A stretch of 64,000 nt of DNA from Paenibacillus_I sp035510375 (GCF_035510375.1 NZ_DATKHG010000076.1); one strand, 5' to 3'; shown: positions 1 to 9,793, numbered from the stretch's first letter. Made by a program: numbers and translations. Notes: a model not told the origin generated them from the sequence alone.

Positions 1-2
1 TT

Positions 3-119
3 GGCCAAACGAAGGGGCGAGGCAAACTTGATCAATTCAACTTATATGCTCTCCCTATTAAAGACATCTATCTGCTACCTTTGAATAAGCAATTCCGAAA
101 ACAGCTTCAGCTTATTTAA
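3..119 (+). CDS. C-terminal end of an unidentified protein (partial)
   Basis: The left edge of the window is open in frame 3 for 38 codons and ends at a TAA at 117-119. The peptide ends ...PLNKQFRKQLQLI and looks like ordinary coding sequence, with a mix of charged and hydrophobic residues, but I do not recognise a family from so short a tail. Frame 1 is also open here to a TGA at 82-84, so the frame choice is uncertain. It converges on the arginase-family gene, and no clear hairpin terminator lies between them. Confidence 0.3.
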   Translation, partial: GQTKGRGKLDQFNLYALPIKDIYLLPLNKQFRKQLQLI

Positions 120-141
120 GCGGGTTTACTGAATACTTACC

Positions 142-1053
142 TTAAAGCGGGTTAAATTTAGGGCGTTCGGTCTTGTCAATATCACCAATTAAAGGTAAAC
201 GAGAGAGCATGTTTTGCAAGAAATAGGAGTCCCAAGGGAAATGCTCAGTTATCCCTAGACCAACGACATCATATGATTTGGCTATATCTTGCAAAACACG
301 GATAATAGCTTCCATTCTTACTCCCCGCGGAAACTTATCCTTATACTCCTCATATGTTCCTGGGTAAGCAACCAAGAGCGAACGAAATTCTGTCATATCC
401 AGAACATCCAAATCAAAATGAATAATTATTTTAGATGGTTTCCGTTCATCTAACCATTGGAGCACGTTCGAACTATCTTGTTTAATCTCGTCCGGTCCCA
501 GAATATCCAATTTCAAATTTCGCAATGACTCAGAGTTTAGCGGCTCCAACAAATCATTTAACCCTACAAATAGCACTTGTTCAGGCTTAAAAATACGTGG
601 GACCTCTGCTACAAATTCTTTATCACCTACTCCAAGTAAATTCGCAAGGACCATTGCGTGATGATTTGGGAAATCTTCAGGAATATAGACGTCAGGATGA
701 GCATCAACCCATAGTAGAGCAGTGTCTCCTTTATATTTCTCATTCAAGTATGCAAAAGGGGCAAGTTCAACGCTGCAATCTCCTCCCAAAACGACGATAC
801 TATCAGGGTTGTGCTTATGAATTAGTTCCTTTGCAGAGCGAGCTTGTTTCAGCACGGTACCTCTAGCCATGATGCCATTCACTTTTTCCTCATCAAGATT
901 TGAACTCACTGGTACTTCTTCAAAAGGACCCTCTGACTTGGGAGCAAGCCAGTTTAACAAATGAGCTCCCAGTATATATGGAGGGTTATTCCCTCCACCT
1001 TGCCATTGCGGAAATAGAAGACGTAGCGTACGATTGTTGTTATTTTCGCTCAT
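142..1053 (-). CDS. Arginase/agmatinase/formiminoglutamase family protein
   Basis: 303 aa, the usual length for ureohydrolases, which hydrolyse guanidino compounds with two Mn ions in the cytoplasm. Visible signatures are GGDCS (90-94), DAHPD (117-121) and DLDVLD (214-219). The first normally reads GGDHS and its His is a metal ligand, so Cys93 replaces a usual ligand; the other ligands are present. The N-terminal LLFPQWQGGGN segment is seen in a branch of the family not shown to be true arginase. The start is supported by AAAGGAG about 8 nt upstream on the minus strand. It stands alone, with no urea-cycle or arginine genes nearby, so the substrate is open. Its base composition looks more AT-rich than the sugar locus beside it. 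The family call is firm, the reaction is not. Confidence 0.85.
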   Translation of the reverse strand: MSENNNNRTLRLLFPQWQGGGNNPPYILGAHLLNWLAPKSEGPFEEVPVSSNLDEEKVNGIMARGTVLKQARSAKELIHKHNPDSIVVLGGDCSVELAPFAYLNEKYKGDTALLWVDAHPDVYIPEDFPNHHAMVLANLLGVGDKEFVAEVPRIFKPEQVLFVGLNDLLEPLNSESLRNLKLDILGPDEIKQDSSNVLQWLDERKPSKIIIHFDLDVLDMTEFRSLLVAYPGTYEEYKDKFPRGVRMEAIIRVLQDIAKSYDVVGLGITEHFPWDSYFLQNMLSRLPLIGDIDKTERPKFNPL

Positions 1054-1192
1054 GAAAAATGCTCCTTTTCGTTCGGTTTATTTATCCTTTAAATAAAGAG
1101 AAGAATCATTTAGAAATAACATCTTAAGTTTACTTTAGCATTCACACAATAGGAATATCCTTTTGAGCATAACTGCCAGTTACTTCCAAACT

Positions 1193-2854
1193 TCATTCGG
1201 GTTCTGTCGCCACACCGTCGCGCCGCTGGGCGGACAAATGCAGCTCCTGATATTCGCCGGGAGGAAGGTTATAGTGCTGTTTGAAAACGTGCGAGAAATG
1301 CTTGACGCTGAAGTAGCCGACCTTGTCCGCGACATCGTATACCTTCTCGGGCGGATGGTCTTTCAGCAGCTTGGCCGCCTGCTCCATCCGGACGCGCGTC
1401 AGAAACTTGATATACGTTTCCTGAAACGCTTTATGGAAGGCGCTGCTTAAATAATTGGGCGTCACACCCAGCTTCTCGGCAAGCAGAGCCAGGCTCAAGG
1501 GCTCGGCGTAATGCGTATAAATATAGGCTTTTGCCCGGCTTGCGATGTCGGTCTCGTCCGCCGCCTCGGCTTGCCGGCCATCGTAACGCGGGACGAAGCA
1601 GCATGCGATGTCCCTGTAGACGGCCAATACGGATTCCGCCGTCCACCCTTCCGGTCGCTCGATGAATACGCGCTGCAGGTGCCGGTACGCTTTTTCCAGC
1701 CCCCGCCCGTACAGCTCGCCTTTCCCGTCGATCAATCTTTTCATCATGTGGATGCCGAATTTGGCCAGCGCGCGCGGCGTGTATGCCGGCATATGCTCGA
1801 TATATTGCTTGAGGGCGACCGTATAGGCGACTTCATTCCGATCGAACAAGGCGAACCGGACGGCGGCCAGCGATTGACCGAGGGACGGCAGCAGATCCGG
1901 GCCATCGGAACGACCGCCGTCTTCCCGCGGCGCAAACAGCGCCGGTTCCCCGGCATAAAGACGCTGCTGCAAGTTTCGTGAAGCCGCGGCATAAGAGGCG
2001 TGCAGATGGAACAGCTCGCTTTCCATCGTGCCCAGCGCTCCGGTCACCGTAATGACCGTATGATGGAGCATGGCATCCGCTACTTGCCGATAGACGGCCG
2101 AACACCTATGCAGAATTTGCCCGTGATCATCCCCGGAGACAAGGACGCACGTGCACTGGTCTTCATCCAGGAAAACAAACCCGTGCCCCAGCTCCCCGCA
2201 AATTTCCACGGCGATCTGTTGAACGATAAACCGGAACACCATAAAATCGTTGTAAGGAATCGATTTGCGGACGAGCTGTTCCTCGTCGAGGTCCAGCATC
2301 ATGATGACGCCTTCGGTTTCGATCAGCTGCAGCTTGAGCCGGAAAATGAGCGGGTAGAGCGTTTTGATTTCAACGGCGCTTTCGCTGACCACCGCTTTAA
2401 GAAACTGCTTGACGACCTGGGCCTGGCTTTCCTTGGAGAGGCTCTTCTGCGAGAAAAAGGCGAGAGATTCCCGGTTTTTGATTTCCAGATGGGAGGTGAC
2501 CGCGTCCAAGGCTTCCGTCAGATCCTCCTTGACGACCGGCTTCAGCAAATAATTCCGGACGCCGTGACGAATCGCCTCCTGAGCCAGCGCGAATTCATCG
2601 TAACCGGATAAGATCATGACCTGAGGCGCGTTGGCCATTCCATGTATGAGCCTGCACAATTCAATCCCGTCCATAAGCGGCATCTTGATATCGGTAATGA
2701 CAAGATCGACCTTCTCCTGCTGAAGCTTCTCCCAGGCTTCCTGCCCGTCCATCGCATCCGCGGCGATTTCCCATTCGGGATGCTGCTCCTGAATGTGCAG
2801 GCGAAGATATTGACGAACCAACGGCTCGTCGTCCACCAGCATGACCTTATACAT
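1193..2854 (-). CDS. YesN-type response regulator (receiver + AraC DNA-binding domain)
   Basis: 553 aa. An N-terminal CheY-like receiver has acidic residues D8/D9, phospho-acceptor D55 in VITDIKMPLMDG and switch Lys105 in YLLKPV. A long linker follows, then a C-terminal AraC-type double helix-turn-helix at about 450-540 (LAEKLGVTPNYLSSAFHKAF...VGYFSVKHFSHVFKQHYNLPPGEY). This is the layout of YesN-like regulators, which usually control adjacent carbohydrate transporter and hydrolase genes. It overlaps the upstream sensor kinase gene by 8 nt, so the pair is probably translationally coupled. AGGAGGAG lies about 8 nt before the ATG. It is divergent from the transporter and GH66 operon starting at 4898, the likely target. 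Family and pairing are firm; the signal (an isomalto-oligosaccharide or cyclic glucan) is inferred from the neighbours. Confidence 0.93.
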   Translation of the reverse strand: MYKVMLVDDEPLVRQYLRLHIQEQHPEWEIAADAMDGQEAWEKLQQEKVDLVITDIKMPLMDGIELCRLIHGMANAPQVMILSGYDEFALAQEAIRHGVRNYLLKPVVKEDLTEALDAVTSHLEIKNRESLAFFSQKSLSKESQAQVVKQFLKAVVSESAVEIKTLYPLIFRLKLQLIETEGVIMMLDLDEEQLVRKSIPYNDFMVFRFIVQQIAVEICGELGHGFVFLDEDQCTCVLVSGDDHGQILHRCSAVYRQVADAMLHHTVITVTGALGTMESELFHLHASYAAASRNLQQRLYAGEPALFAPREDGGRSDGPDLLPSLGQSLAAVRFALFDRNEVAYTVALKQYIEHMPAYTPRALAKFGIHMMKRLIDGKGELYGRGLEKAYRHLQRVFIERPEGWTAESVLAVYRDIACCFVPRYDGRQAEAADETDIASRAKAYIYTHYAEPLSLALLAEKLGVTPNYLSSAFHKAFQETYIKFLTRVRMEQAAKLLKDHPPEKVYDVADKVGYFSVKHFSHVFKQHYNLPPGEYQELHLSAQRRDGVATEPE

Positions 2855-4712
2855 GACCGCTCTCCTCCTGACTCGGAACCGGCAGGTCGATCGTTACCGT
2901 CGTTCCATGATGAAGCTTGCTGTCTACCGAGAGACCGTAATCCGCTCCGTATTTCATTCTGATCCGTTTGTTGACGTTCACCAGACCGATGCCGTGCCCT
3001 TTGCGCCGGCCGCCCGAACCGCCCGAACCAACCGACCCATCCGATACGGGCGGTCCGGGCGGCGAGCCTTCGTCCGGGCCGCCGTCCAGTCTTCGCCGCA
3101 GCCGCTCCAGCGCCGCCGGATCGATCCCGATGCCGGTATCCCGGATGACGAACCGCAGCCGGCTGCCGCTGAGCTCGCTGTATATGCGCAAGGTCGTTTT
3201 CTCGCGTTTCGTTTCGCAGCCGTGAATCACGGCGTTCTCGACGATCGGCTGAAACAGCAGGGCGGGCACCGGGTACGACATCAAGGACGGATCGATCCGG
3301 ATGTCGTATTCGAGCCTGCCGTCATAACGGCTGCTCTGGATGCTCAAGTAAGCGTTGAGCAGTTCGATTTCGCGCTGGAGCGTAATGTCTTTATCCCAGA
3401 ACGACATGCTCCGCAGAATGCTGCTCAGCTTGTGGATATGGTCGATCGCTTTGGGCTGGTTGCCGATCTGCATTTGCATCGAGATCATATTGAGCGTATT
3501 GAATATGAAATGGGGCTTGATCTGATTATGCAGCGCCAGCACCTGGGCTTCCTTCTGCAGCAGTTCGGTTTCGTACACCTGTTTGACCAGCTGCGTATTT
3601 TCCTCAAGCATCTTGCTGATTCGCGAGACGAGCGAGTTGAAGGAGCTGCCGAGATAGCCGACCTCGTCTCCGCGCTTGTCCGGAAACCGCACCGTCAGGT
3701 CGCCGCGCTCCACCTCTCTCATCAGACGCACGACCGTCAGCAGCGGTTTGAGAAATTTATTGAGAAACCACAGCAACAGGATAAAGGCGAAAGCCGCGGA
3801 CAGCAGGGCGAGCCATAAGCCGAAATTGCGCGTTTCCCTGGCGCCGGCGTTCAATTCCGGCAGGGAGTTCACGGCGAGAATGCTCCAGTTGGAGCGGGGC
3901 AGCAGGGTCGTGTTGAGCAGATAAGGGGTTCCGTCATAGGTGACCTTGATCGAGCTTTGGCCGCTCCGGCGGATCTCCTTGACGAATCGCACGGCATCCA
4001 GCCTTGGCGTGCTCTGGTAAATGACATTGTCCCTGTTGTCGATAATGAACAGACCGCCGTCTTTGCCCATATCGACTTTCCGGCTTATATTCTCGATCCC
4101 GCTATAGTTCGCGTCCACTTTAATGACGCCGAGAATTCTGTCGCTGTTGCGCGTGCTGCGAAGCTGCCTGACGATGGAAAATACTTTCGGCCCCTGATTG
4201 ACCATCTGCTGCATGTGCGCCGGGACAAAAATCGTGTCGCGGGTCGACATGGCCTGCTTGTACCAGCCGTATTGCTTCACAAGCTTCGCATCGTCGACGC
4301 TCACCTGCAGGCGGCCCGACGAGTAAATTTCGTCCGTAATGACAAAGACGCGATTGATATCGCCGCGCGGATAGATCAGCATTTCCTCCAGATAGTTCTC
4401 GATCAGGCGGCGCTTCTCCAGCTGCGCCAGCGACGAGGAATCGTAGGTTTCCTCAAGCGCCTCCATAATACCGTCGTTCAGATACACGGACAGGGAGAGG
4501 CGGTACAGATCGTCCAGATAGGAGTCGATATTAAACGATACCTGCTCGATGATTTGCTGCACGCGGCCCCCGGCCTGGGCTTCGAAATCTCTCGTATACT
4601 TGTAGTAGGAGATAAAAGCAACCAGATAGATCGAGCCGAGAATAAAAAGGGCCGAAAAAATGAGCAGCTTTTTTTTCAGGCTCCAGTCGCGGTATTTTTT
4701 CAAGCGGATCAT
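2847..4712 (-). CDS. YesM-type sensor histidine kinase
   Basis: 621 aa membrane kinase. A first membrane segment lies near residues 12-32, followed by a large extracellular sensor region (about 35-295), a second membrane segment near 298-318, HAMP, the His-kinase motif QIKPHFIFNTLN with phospho-acceptor His401, and a C-terminal HATPase domain (IVENAVIHG, DTGIGI, GIGLVNVNKRI). The stretch around 545-570 is rich in Gly, Pro and Ser and sits inside the ATPase lid, an unusual low-complexity insertion. It is expressed with the response regulator that overlaps its 3' end. The pair faces away from the ABC transporter operon across a 185-nt intergenic region. It should sense an extracellular sugar or binding-protein complex; that ligand assignment is inference. 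Confidence 0.93.
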   Translation of the reverse strand: MIRLKKYRDWSLKKKLLIFSALFILGSIYLVAFISYYKYTRDFEAQAGGRVQQIIEQVSFNIDSYLDDLYRLSLSVYLNDGIMEALEETYDSSSLAQLEKRRLIENYLEEMLIYPRGDINRVFVITDEIYSSGRLQVSVDDAKLVKQYGWYKQAMSTRDTIFVPAHMQQMVNQGPKVFSIVRQLRSTRNSDRILGVIKVDANYSGIENISRKVDMGKDGGLFIIDNRDNVIYQSTPRLDAVRFVKEIRRSGQSSIKVTYDGTPYLLNTTLLPRSNWSILAVNSLPELNAGARETRNFGLWLALLSAAFAFILLLWFLNKFLKPLLTVVRLMREVERGDLTVRFPDKRGDEVGYLGSSFNSLVSRISKMLEENTQLVKQVYETELLQKEAQVLALHNQIKPHFIFNTLNMISMQMQIGNQPKAIDHIHKLSSILRSMSFWDKDITLQREIELLNAYLSIQSSRYDGRLEYDIRIDPSLMSYPVPALLFQPIVENAVIHGCETKREKTTLRIYSELSGSRLRFVIRDTGIGIDPAALERLRRRLDGGPDEGSPPGPPVSDGSVGSGGSGGRRKGHGIGLVNVNKRIRMKYGADYGLSVDSKLHHGTTVTIDLPVPSQEESGHV

Positions 4713-4897
4713 CGTTTTTCACCGTCCCGATTCCAGTCTAACCGTTCCGGCAGCGGTGAACAACCGTTTGATGGCCGATCTGTAAAAACCACACCTTGAT
4801 CGTAACTTTCCGGTGTTTCGGCTTGTATCGACAGGGATTATGCTTAAGGTGCACCGATTCGGGGACACGGAAACAACCAAAAAAGGGAGGAAACAAA

Positions 4898-6271
4898 ATG
4901 CGCAACAAACGCAACAGACGCAACAAAACGGTAAGCTTGCTGTTCGTCTTGACCCTCATGATCTCGCTGCTGGCGGCATGCGGGAGCAACCAAAAGGCGC
5001 CGGAGAACAACGGGCAGGAGCCGGCGGGCGACGCCGCGGCGAACAGTCAGAAGGAAGAGCCGGCAAAAGAAGAACCGAAGGAAAAAGTCAAGCTGAAGTT
5101 TTTTACCGGCAAGGTGGAAACGATCGAATTGATGGATCAGCTGATCAAAAAGTTCAACGAAGAAAATCCGGGCATCGAGGTCGTGCAGGAGTATCAGAAG
5201 GACGCAAGCAGCGTCATCAAGGTTAAATTCGCGGCTGGCGACGTGCCGGATATTACGACGGTCGTCGAGCAGGATTACATCGACCAGGGCAAATATCTGG
5301 ATCTCTCGAACGAGCCGTTCTGGTCGCGCGTGCTGCCGTCGATCAAGGAATTGTCGACCGACGTCAAGACGGGCAAGCAATACCGGGTCGCCACCAACGT
5401 GACGATGGCGGGCATTTTCTACAACAAGCAAATCTTTGAAGAGCTCGGCCTGAAAGAGGCTTTGACGTGGGAAGCGTTCAAGGCGAATCTGCAAACGATC
5501 AAGGACAAGAAGCCGGACGTCGTGCCGATGTTCCTTGCCGGACGGGATTCCTGGACGCTCGGACACCTGATCGAATTTATGCCGCACGGCATCATTAAGC
5601 AGAAGCTTGGCGTGAACGGCTCGCGCGTCGCGTTCATCAACAACGAATCGGATAAGCTGGCGTTCGACGCGGAAGGCGGCGTCATCGACACGTTCGCGAA
5701 GCGTTTGCTCGAGCTGAAGGAAGCGGGCCTGATCAATGCCGATGCGCTGACCGCTACCTATGACAACCAGAAGGAAGCTTTCTCGACCGGTAAAGCGGCG
5801 ATCATCAGCCAGGGCATGTGGGTGATGGGCGACCTGCTGAAAATTGATCCGGACATCGCATCCAACGTCGGATTCAGCCCGTACCCGGCGATCATGGACG
5901 GCACGCAGCCGGTGGTGCTTTCCGCAGACGATTCCCGTTATGCGATTACCGCGGATTCCAAGTATCCGGAAGAAGCGAAGAAGTTTCTGGAGTTCCTGAT
6001 CCAGCCCGAGAACCTGCAGGCCTACAGCGAATTCCTGAAGTCGCCGCCGGCTTTCACCGACGTGACCGCGAACTGGGGTCCGCTCAACGAGCAGGCAACC
6101 CAGGCGTTGAAAACAGGCGTCAACATTCCGTTTACGGATACGCCTTCGGGCTTCTCGGGAGACGATGCGGGCAAAATGGTGCAGGAGCTGCTGGCGGGCA
6201 AATATACCAGCATCGAATTCGCCAAAGCCTACCGCGAAGCATGGGACAAAGCCTGGAACGCGACGCGTTGA
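4898..6271 (+). CDS. Carbohydrate ABC transporter substrate-binding lipoprotein
   Basis: 457 aa from the ATG at 4898, chosen because GGGAGG at 4885-4890 precedes it by 7 nt; an in-frame ATT at 4796 has no ribosome site. The N-terminus has a basic stretch, a hydrophobic core and lipobox LLAAC, so it is a lipid-anchored extracellular protein. The body matches family-1 sugar-binding proteins (VKLKFFTGKVETIELMDQLI..., GKAAIISQGMWVMGDL, AKKFLEFLIQPENLQAY). It heads a compact operon with two permeases and a cytosolic GH66 enzyme, so the cargo is most likely an isomalto-oligosaccharide or cyclic isomalto-oligosaccharide. That specificity comes from context only. No ATPase gene is present in the operon, as is common where a shared MsmX-type ATPase serves CUT1 systems. 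Confidence 0.93.
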   Translation: MRNKRNRRNKTVSLLFVLTLMISLLAACGSNQKAPENNGQEPAGDAAANSQKEEPAKEEPKEKVKLKFFTGKVETIELMDQLIKKFNEENPGIEVVQEYQKDASSVIKVKFAAGDVPDITTVVEQDYIDQGKYLDLSNEPFWSRVLPSIKELSTDVKTGKQYRVATNVTMAGIFYNKQIFEELGLKEALTWEAFKANLQTIKDKKPDVVPMFLAGRDSWTLGHLIEFMPHGIIKQKLGVNGSRVAFINNESDKLAFDAEGGVIDTFAKRLLELKEAGLINADALTATYDNQKEAFSTGKAAIISQGMWVMGDLLKIDPDIASNVGFSPYPAIMDGTQPVVLSADDSRYAITADSKYPEEAKKFLEFLIQPENLQAYSEFLKSPPAFTDVTANWGPLNEQATQALKTGVNIPFTDTPSGFSGDDAGKMVQELLAGKYTSIEFAKAYREAWDKAWNATR

Positions 6272-6378
6272 TCGGGTTTTCCGCTAAAGAGACGGACTGA
6301 ACCGCTGCCGGCCGGTATGCCGCCCGCGCATAAGAAGACGCGCGTACCGGTCAGCGGCATTGGAACGGAGAGAATAGC

Positions 6379-7254
6379 ATGCATATAACGCGGCGAATTG
6401 CAAACAATCTTCATTATTTCATGGCGGTTCCCGCCATTCTGTTGTTCACGCTGTTTTTTATTTACCCGTTGACGCAGGGGGTGGGGATCAGCCTGACCGA
6501 TTCCAACGGCGTGACCAAGCCGGATTTCATCGGCTTTCGGAACTTCATCGATTTCTTCAAGGACGACCGGGCTAAAACGGACGTGTCCAACACGGTGCTG
6601 TTCGCTCTGGGCAGCGCTCCGCTTCTGAACCTGTTCGGCTTTCTGTACGCGCTTGTTCTGGACCGCGCCTTCAAAGGAAAAGCCTTCGTGCGCGCCATCG
6701 TGTATTTGCCGGCGGTGATCAGCCCGCTGATTATGGGCTATGTGTGGTATTTCATTCTTCAGCCGGGACGCGGATTTCTGTTTTATCTGCTGCAAAATGT
6801 GGGGTTGACGGGCGGAAACTGGCTGGCCGACGCAAACTCGGCGTTGGTCGTCCTGATTCTCGTCAACGTATGGCAGTTCGTCGGCATGACCATGATCATC
6901 TATTTGGCCGGTCTGCAGTCGATTCCCAGGGAGCTCTACGAGGCTTGCGAGATCGACGGCGCGGGATACGGCGGCAAGCTGTTCTATGTGACCGTACCGA
7001 TGCTCGTGCAATCGATCAAAATCAACGTCGTCACGAATATTATAGGTTCGTTGTCTGTATTCGAGGTGATCATCGCCCTGACCGACGGGGGGCCCGGCTA
7101 CAGCACCGAATCGCTGAGTATATACATTTTGCGGATGCTTTACGGCAGCTTTACCGGCTATTCAACAGCCGTCGCGATGATTCTGTTCATCATGATCGTC
7201 ATTCCGGTCATCGTATTTATGAGATTCATCCGCAAGCAAGAGTTTGAGATGTAG
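6379..7254 (+). CDS. Carbohydrate ABC transporter permease, UgpA/MalF-like
   Basis: 291 aa inner-membrane permease with six predicted membrane segments, beginning PAILLFTLFFIYPLTQGV. The cytoplasmic coupling loop is seen in LYEACEIDGAGYGGKLFYVTVPML (the EAA-type motif with ID-GA-G). A weak GGAGA ribosome site lies upstream. It is followed after 11 nt by the second permease, whose ribosome site overlaps its stop codon. It should form the transmembrane channel with that protein for the sugar delivered by the lipoprotein at 4898. The family assignment is secure and the substrate is inferred from the neighbouring GH66 genes. Confidence 0.94.
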   Translation: MHITRRIANNLHYFMAVPAILLFTLFFIYPLTQGVGISLTDSNGVTKPDFIGFRNFIDFFKDDRAKTDVSNTVLFALGSAPLLNLFGFLYALVLDRAFKGKAFVRAIVYLPAVISPLIMGYVWYFILQPGRGFLFYLLQNVGLTGGNWLADANSALVVLILVNVWQFVGMTMIIYLAGLQSIPRELYEACEIDGAGYGGKLFYVTVPMLVQSIKINVVTNIIGSLSVFEVIIALTDGGPGYSTESLSIYILRMLYGSFTGYSTAVAMILFIMIVIPVIVFMRFIRKQEFEM

Positions 7255-7265
7255 GAGGCAACGCC

Positions 7266-8087
7266 ATGAAATGGACGCAAACGTTCGGCACCTATGCCAT
7301 CGTAACGATTATGGCCTTGCTGTCGCTGATCCCGTTCTATATTCTTCTCTATCTATCGCTGAATACGCCGTCGCGCACCTTGTTCGACGGACTGCTGCTG
7401 CTTCCCGATTTTTACTTTCCGAACTATCTGGAAGCCTGGCGGAAATCCGATATCGGCAATGCGACGGTCAATTCCCTGATCATCGCGGTCGGCGCGGTTG
7501 CCTTGATCATTCTGGCGTCGGCCATGGCCGGGTACGCCATCTCGCGGTACAACAACAAATTTCATTCCCTGGTGTTCAATGTGCTGCTGATCTGCATGAT
7601 GATCCCGGCGATCATCATCACCGTGCCATTGTATTCGCTGATGAAATCGATCGGCGGCATCAATACCCAGTGGGCCATGATTCTGCTGATGGCCTCGAAC
7701 GGGCTGCCGTTCTCCGTTTTTCTGTACACGGGCTTCGTCAAGGGGCTGCCGCGCGAGGTGGAGGAGTCGGCGATCATCGACGGCTGCACGCCGTTTACCG
7801 CGTTCTGGCGGGTCACGTTTCATTTTCTGCGCCCGGTTACGGCCGCTGTGGTCATTCTCCAGGGCCTCGCGGTGTGGAATAACTACGGCCAGGCCGTGTT
7901 TTTCCTGCAAAGCCAGGAGCTGCGGACGATTCCGCTGGCCGTGTCCATGTTCTTTCAACAGTACGGCGCGCAGTGGAACCTGATGGCGGCCGCTTCGGTG
8001 ATCGGGCTTACTCCGGCCGTCATTGCGTTTCTGCTGTTCCAAAAATATTTCATTAAAGGAATAACTGCCGGCGCAGTTAAAGGGTGA
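7266..8087 (+). CDS. Carbohydrate ABC transporter permease, UgpE/MalG-like
   Basis: 273 aa, six predicted membrane segments, with the MalG-type coupling motif in LPREVEESAIIDGCTPFTAFWRVTFHFLRP. The ribosome site TAGGAGG contains the stop codon of the preceding permease, so translation is coupled. The C-terminus LLFQKYFIKGITAGAVKG is the standard ending of this family. Its stop codon lies just before the start of the cytosolic GH66 gene, showing that transport and intracellular processing are one transcription unit. Confidence 0.94.
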   Translation: MKWTQTFGTYAIVTIMALLSLIPFYILLYLSLNTPSRTLFDGLLLLPDFYFPNYLEAWRKSDIGNATVNSLIIAVGAVALIILASAMAGYAISRYNNKFHSLVFNVLLICMMIPAIIITVPLYSLMKSIGGINTQWAMILLMASNGLPFSVFLYTGFVKGLPREVEESAIIDGCTPFTAFWRVTFHFLRPVTAAVVILQGLAVWNNYGQAVFFLQSQELRTIPLAVSMFFQQYGAQWNLMAAASVIGLTPAVIAFLLFQKYFIKGITAGAVKG

Positions 8088-8092
8088 AGGCC

Positions 8093-9793
8093 ATGTTCGG
8101 CATTAAAGATGTGTATCCGTTAAAAGCGCAGTACCGGAAGGGCGAACCTGTGCGCATCGCGATCGAAATCGATAATCGTACCGGTAATGAGCAGGCGCTG
8201 CATATGGAAGTCGTCGTTCGGGAATTGAACCGTATCGTGTACAGCATGCTGCTGGATGTCAAGCTCGATTCGAAACCGGTGACGACTCATGTGGCGGACC
8301 TGGAGCCGTTCATGGCCGATTTCAAAGGCTACGGCGTCGATGTGGCGCTCGTGGGAGGAGATCCGGCGCTGCAATGGCTTTCCACCTCGTTCGACGTCGT
8401 GTCCGATTGGAGACGGTCGACACGGTACGGCTTTCTCAGCGATTTTCACAGCAAAGAGGAAGGCGACGGACAGGATGTCGCGAGCCTGAATAAGCTGCAC
8501 CTCAACCTGGTGCAGTTTTACGACTGGATGTACCGCCACAACGATCTCGTTCCGCCTCAAGACGTATTCACGGACTTGATGGGAAGGGAACTAAGCCTCA
8601 AAGTGGTGAAGGAGAAAATCGGGCTTTGCCGCCGCTACGGGATGAAGGCGATCGCGTACGGCGCGGTATATGCGGCCAGCAAAGCTTTCTATGAGGAGCA
8701 TCCGGACTGGGCGCTTTACTACAGCAACGGCAAGGTTATCGACTTCATCGATATTTTTTGCATCATGAACATCAGCGAGCAATCGCCGTGGCACCGCCAT
8801 ATTATCGGAGAGTACAGGAAGGCGGTCGAACGGGTCGGTTTTGACGGCATCCATATGGACACTTACGGTTACCCGAAAACGGGCTTTTCGAGGCTTGGCG
8901 GCGAACTGAAGCTCGAGCGTCTGGACGGGCAGTTCCCGGCGCTGATCGACAATACCCGCCGCGAGCTGGAGCAAAGCAAGGACGACATCTGCCTTATTTT
9001 CAACAATGTCGGCAATTGGCCGGTCGACACGGTCGGCGCGGCGGCGCAGGATGCCATCTATGTCGAGGTGTGGAAGCCGTACGAGCGATATCATCATATC
9101 CGGGAAATCATCGCCTGGGCGCAGCGGCACGGCGGGGGCAAGCCGGTCATACTGGCCGCTTATCTGGCGCCGTTCCGGCTGGAAACCGAAGAGAATATCG
9201 ACAAAGCGCATGTATCGGCTCTGCTGCTGTCGGCCGTCATTTTCTCGCATGGCGCCTACCATCTTCTGCTGGGAGAGAACGGGGGCGTGCTGACGCAGGG
9301 CTATTACGCGGATTATTCCGTGGCCGGCGACGCATTCATGCGGGAAATCCGCAATTATTACGACTTTATGGTCCGCTATCTGCACGTGCTGTACGATCCG
9401 ACGCTCCGCGACGTGTCCATGACCCATGTCGAGGGCGACAATCTGGAGTATGTGTTCGAGGACGTGCCGTTTTCCGCTTACGGGGAGCCGGGCAAGGTAT
9501 GGACGGTCGTGCGGGAGAACGAGAGATACAAGCTGATCAGCTTCATCAACCTTACGGGGAACGCCGAGGATTACTGGAACCGGGGGAAAAATCGGCCGGA
9601 TGCGCAGGAACAGGTTAAAGTGCGGATTCTGATGGAGCGCGAGGCGAAATCGGTATTTCTGGCAAGTCCGGATGCCGCTATGGGCAGACCGAGGGAGCTT
9701 GAAGCGGTCTATGAGGACGGCTCGCGGGGAAAAACGCTCGTCGTAACGATCCCGGTTACGCATATCTGGGACTTGCTGGTCGTCGAGCTTTAA
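8093..9793 (+). CDS. Cytosolic GH66 enzyme (dextranase / cycloisomaltooligosaccharide-acting)
   Basis: 566 aa with no signal peptide. GH66 enzymes are retaining alpha-1,6-glucan endo-hydrolases or cyclising transferases. The characteristic NLVQFYDWMYRHNDLVPP block is present. The predicted nucleophile is Asp256 in GFDGIHMDTYG and the acid/base Glu325 in AIYVEVW; their 69-residue spacing is close to that in characterised GH66 enzymes. An N-terminal beta-sandwich (about 1-100) and a C-terminal beta domain flank the barrel. The start is taken as ATG 8093, with AAAGGG 9 nt upstream; a GTG at 8084 would overlap the permease stop. Lacking a secretion signal and sitting downstream of the importer, it probably opens or hydrolyses imported isomalto-oligosaccharides, perhaps cyclic ones. 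Family is firm; hydrolase versus transferase cannot be read from sequence. Confidence 0.9.
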   Translation: MFGIKDVYPLKAQYRKGEPVRIAIEIDNRTGNEQALHMEVVVRELNRIVYSMLLDVKLDSKPVTTHVADLEPFMADFKGYGVDVALVGGDPALQWLSTSFDVVSDWRRSTRYGFLSDFHSKEEGDGQDVASLNKLHLNLVQFYDWMYRHNDLVPPQDVFTDLMGRELSLKVVKEKIGLCRRYGMKAIAYGAVYAASKAFYEEHPDWALYYSNGKVIDFIDIFCIMNISEQSPWHRHIIGEYRKAVERVGFDGIHMDTYGYPKTGFSRLGGELKLERLDGQFPALIDNTRRELEQSKDDICLIFNNVGNWPVDTVGAAAQDAIYVEVWKPYERYHHIREIIAWAQRHGGGKPVILAAYLAPFRLETEENIDKAHVSALLLSAVIFSHGAYHLLLGENGGVLTQGYYADYSVAGDAFMREIRNYYDFMVRYLHVLYDPTLRDVSMTHVEGDNLEYVFEDVPFSAYGEPGKVWTVVRENERYKLISFINLTGNAEDYWNRGKNRPDAQEQVKVRILMEREAKSVFLASPDAAMGRPRELEAVYEDGSRGKTLVVTIPVTHIWDLLVVEL

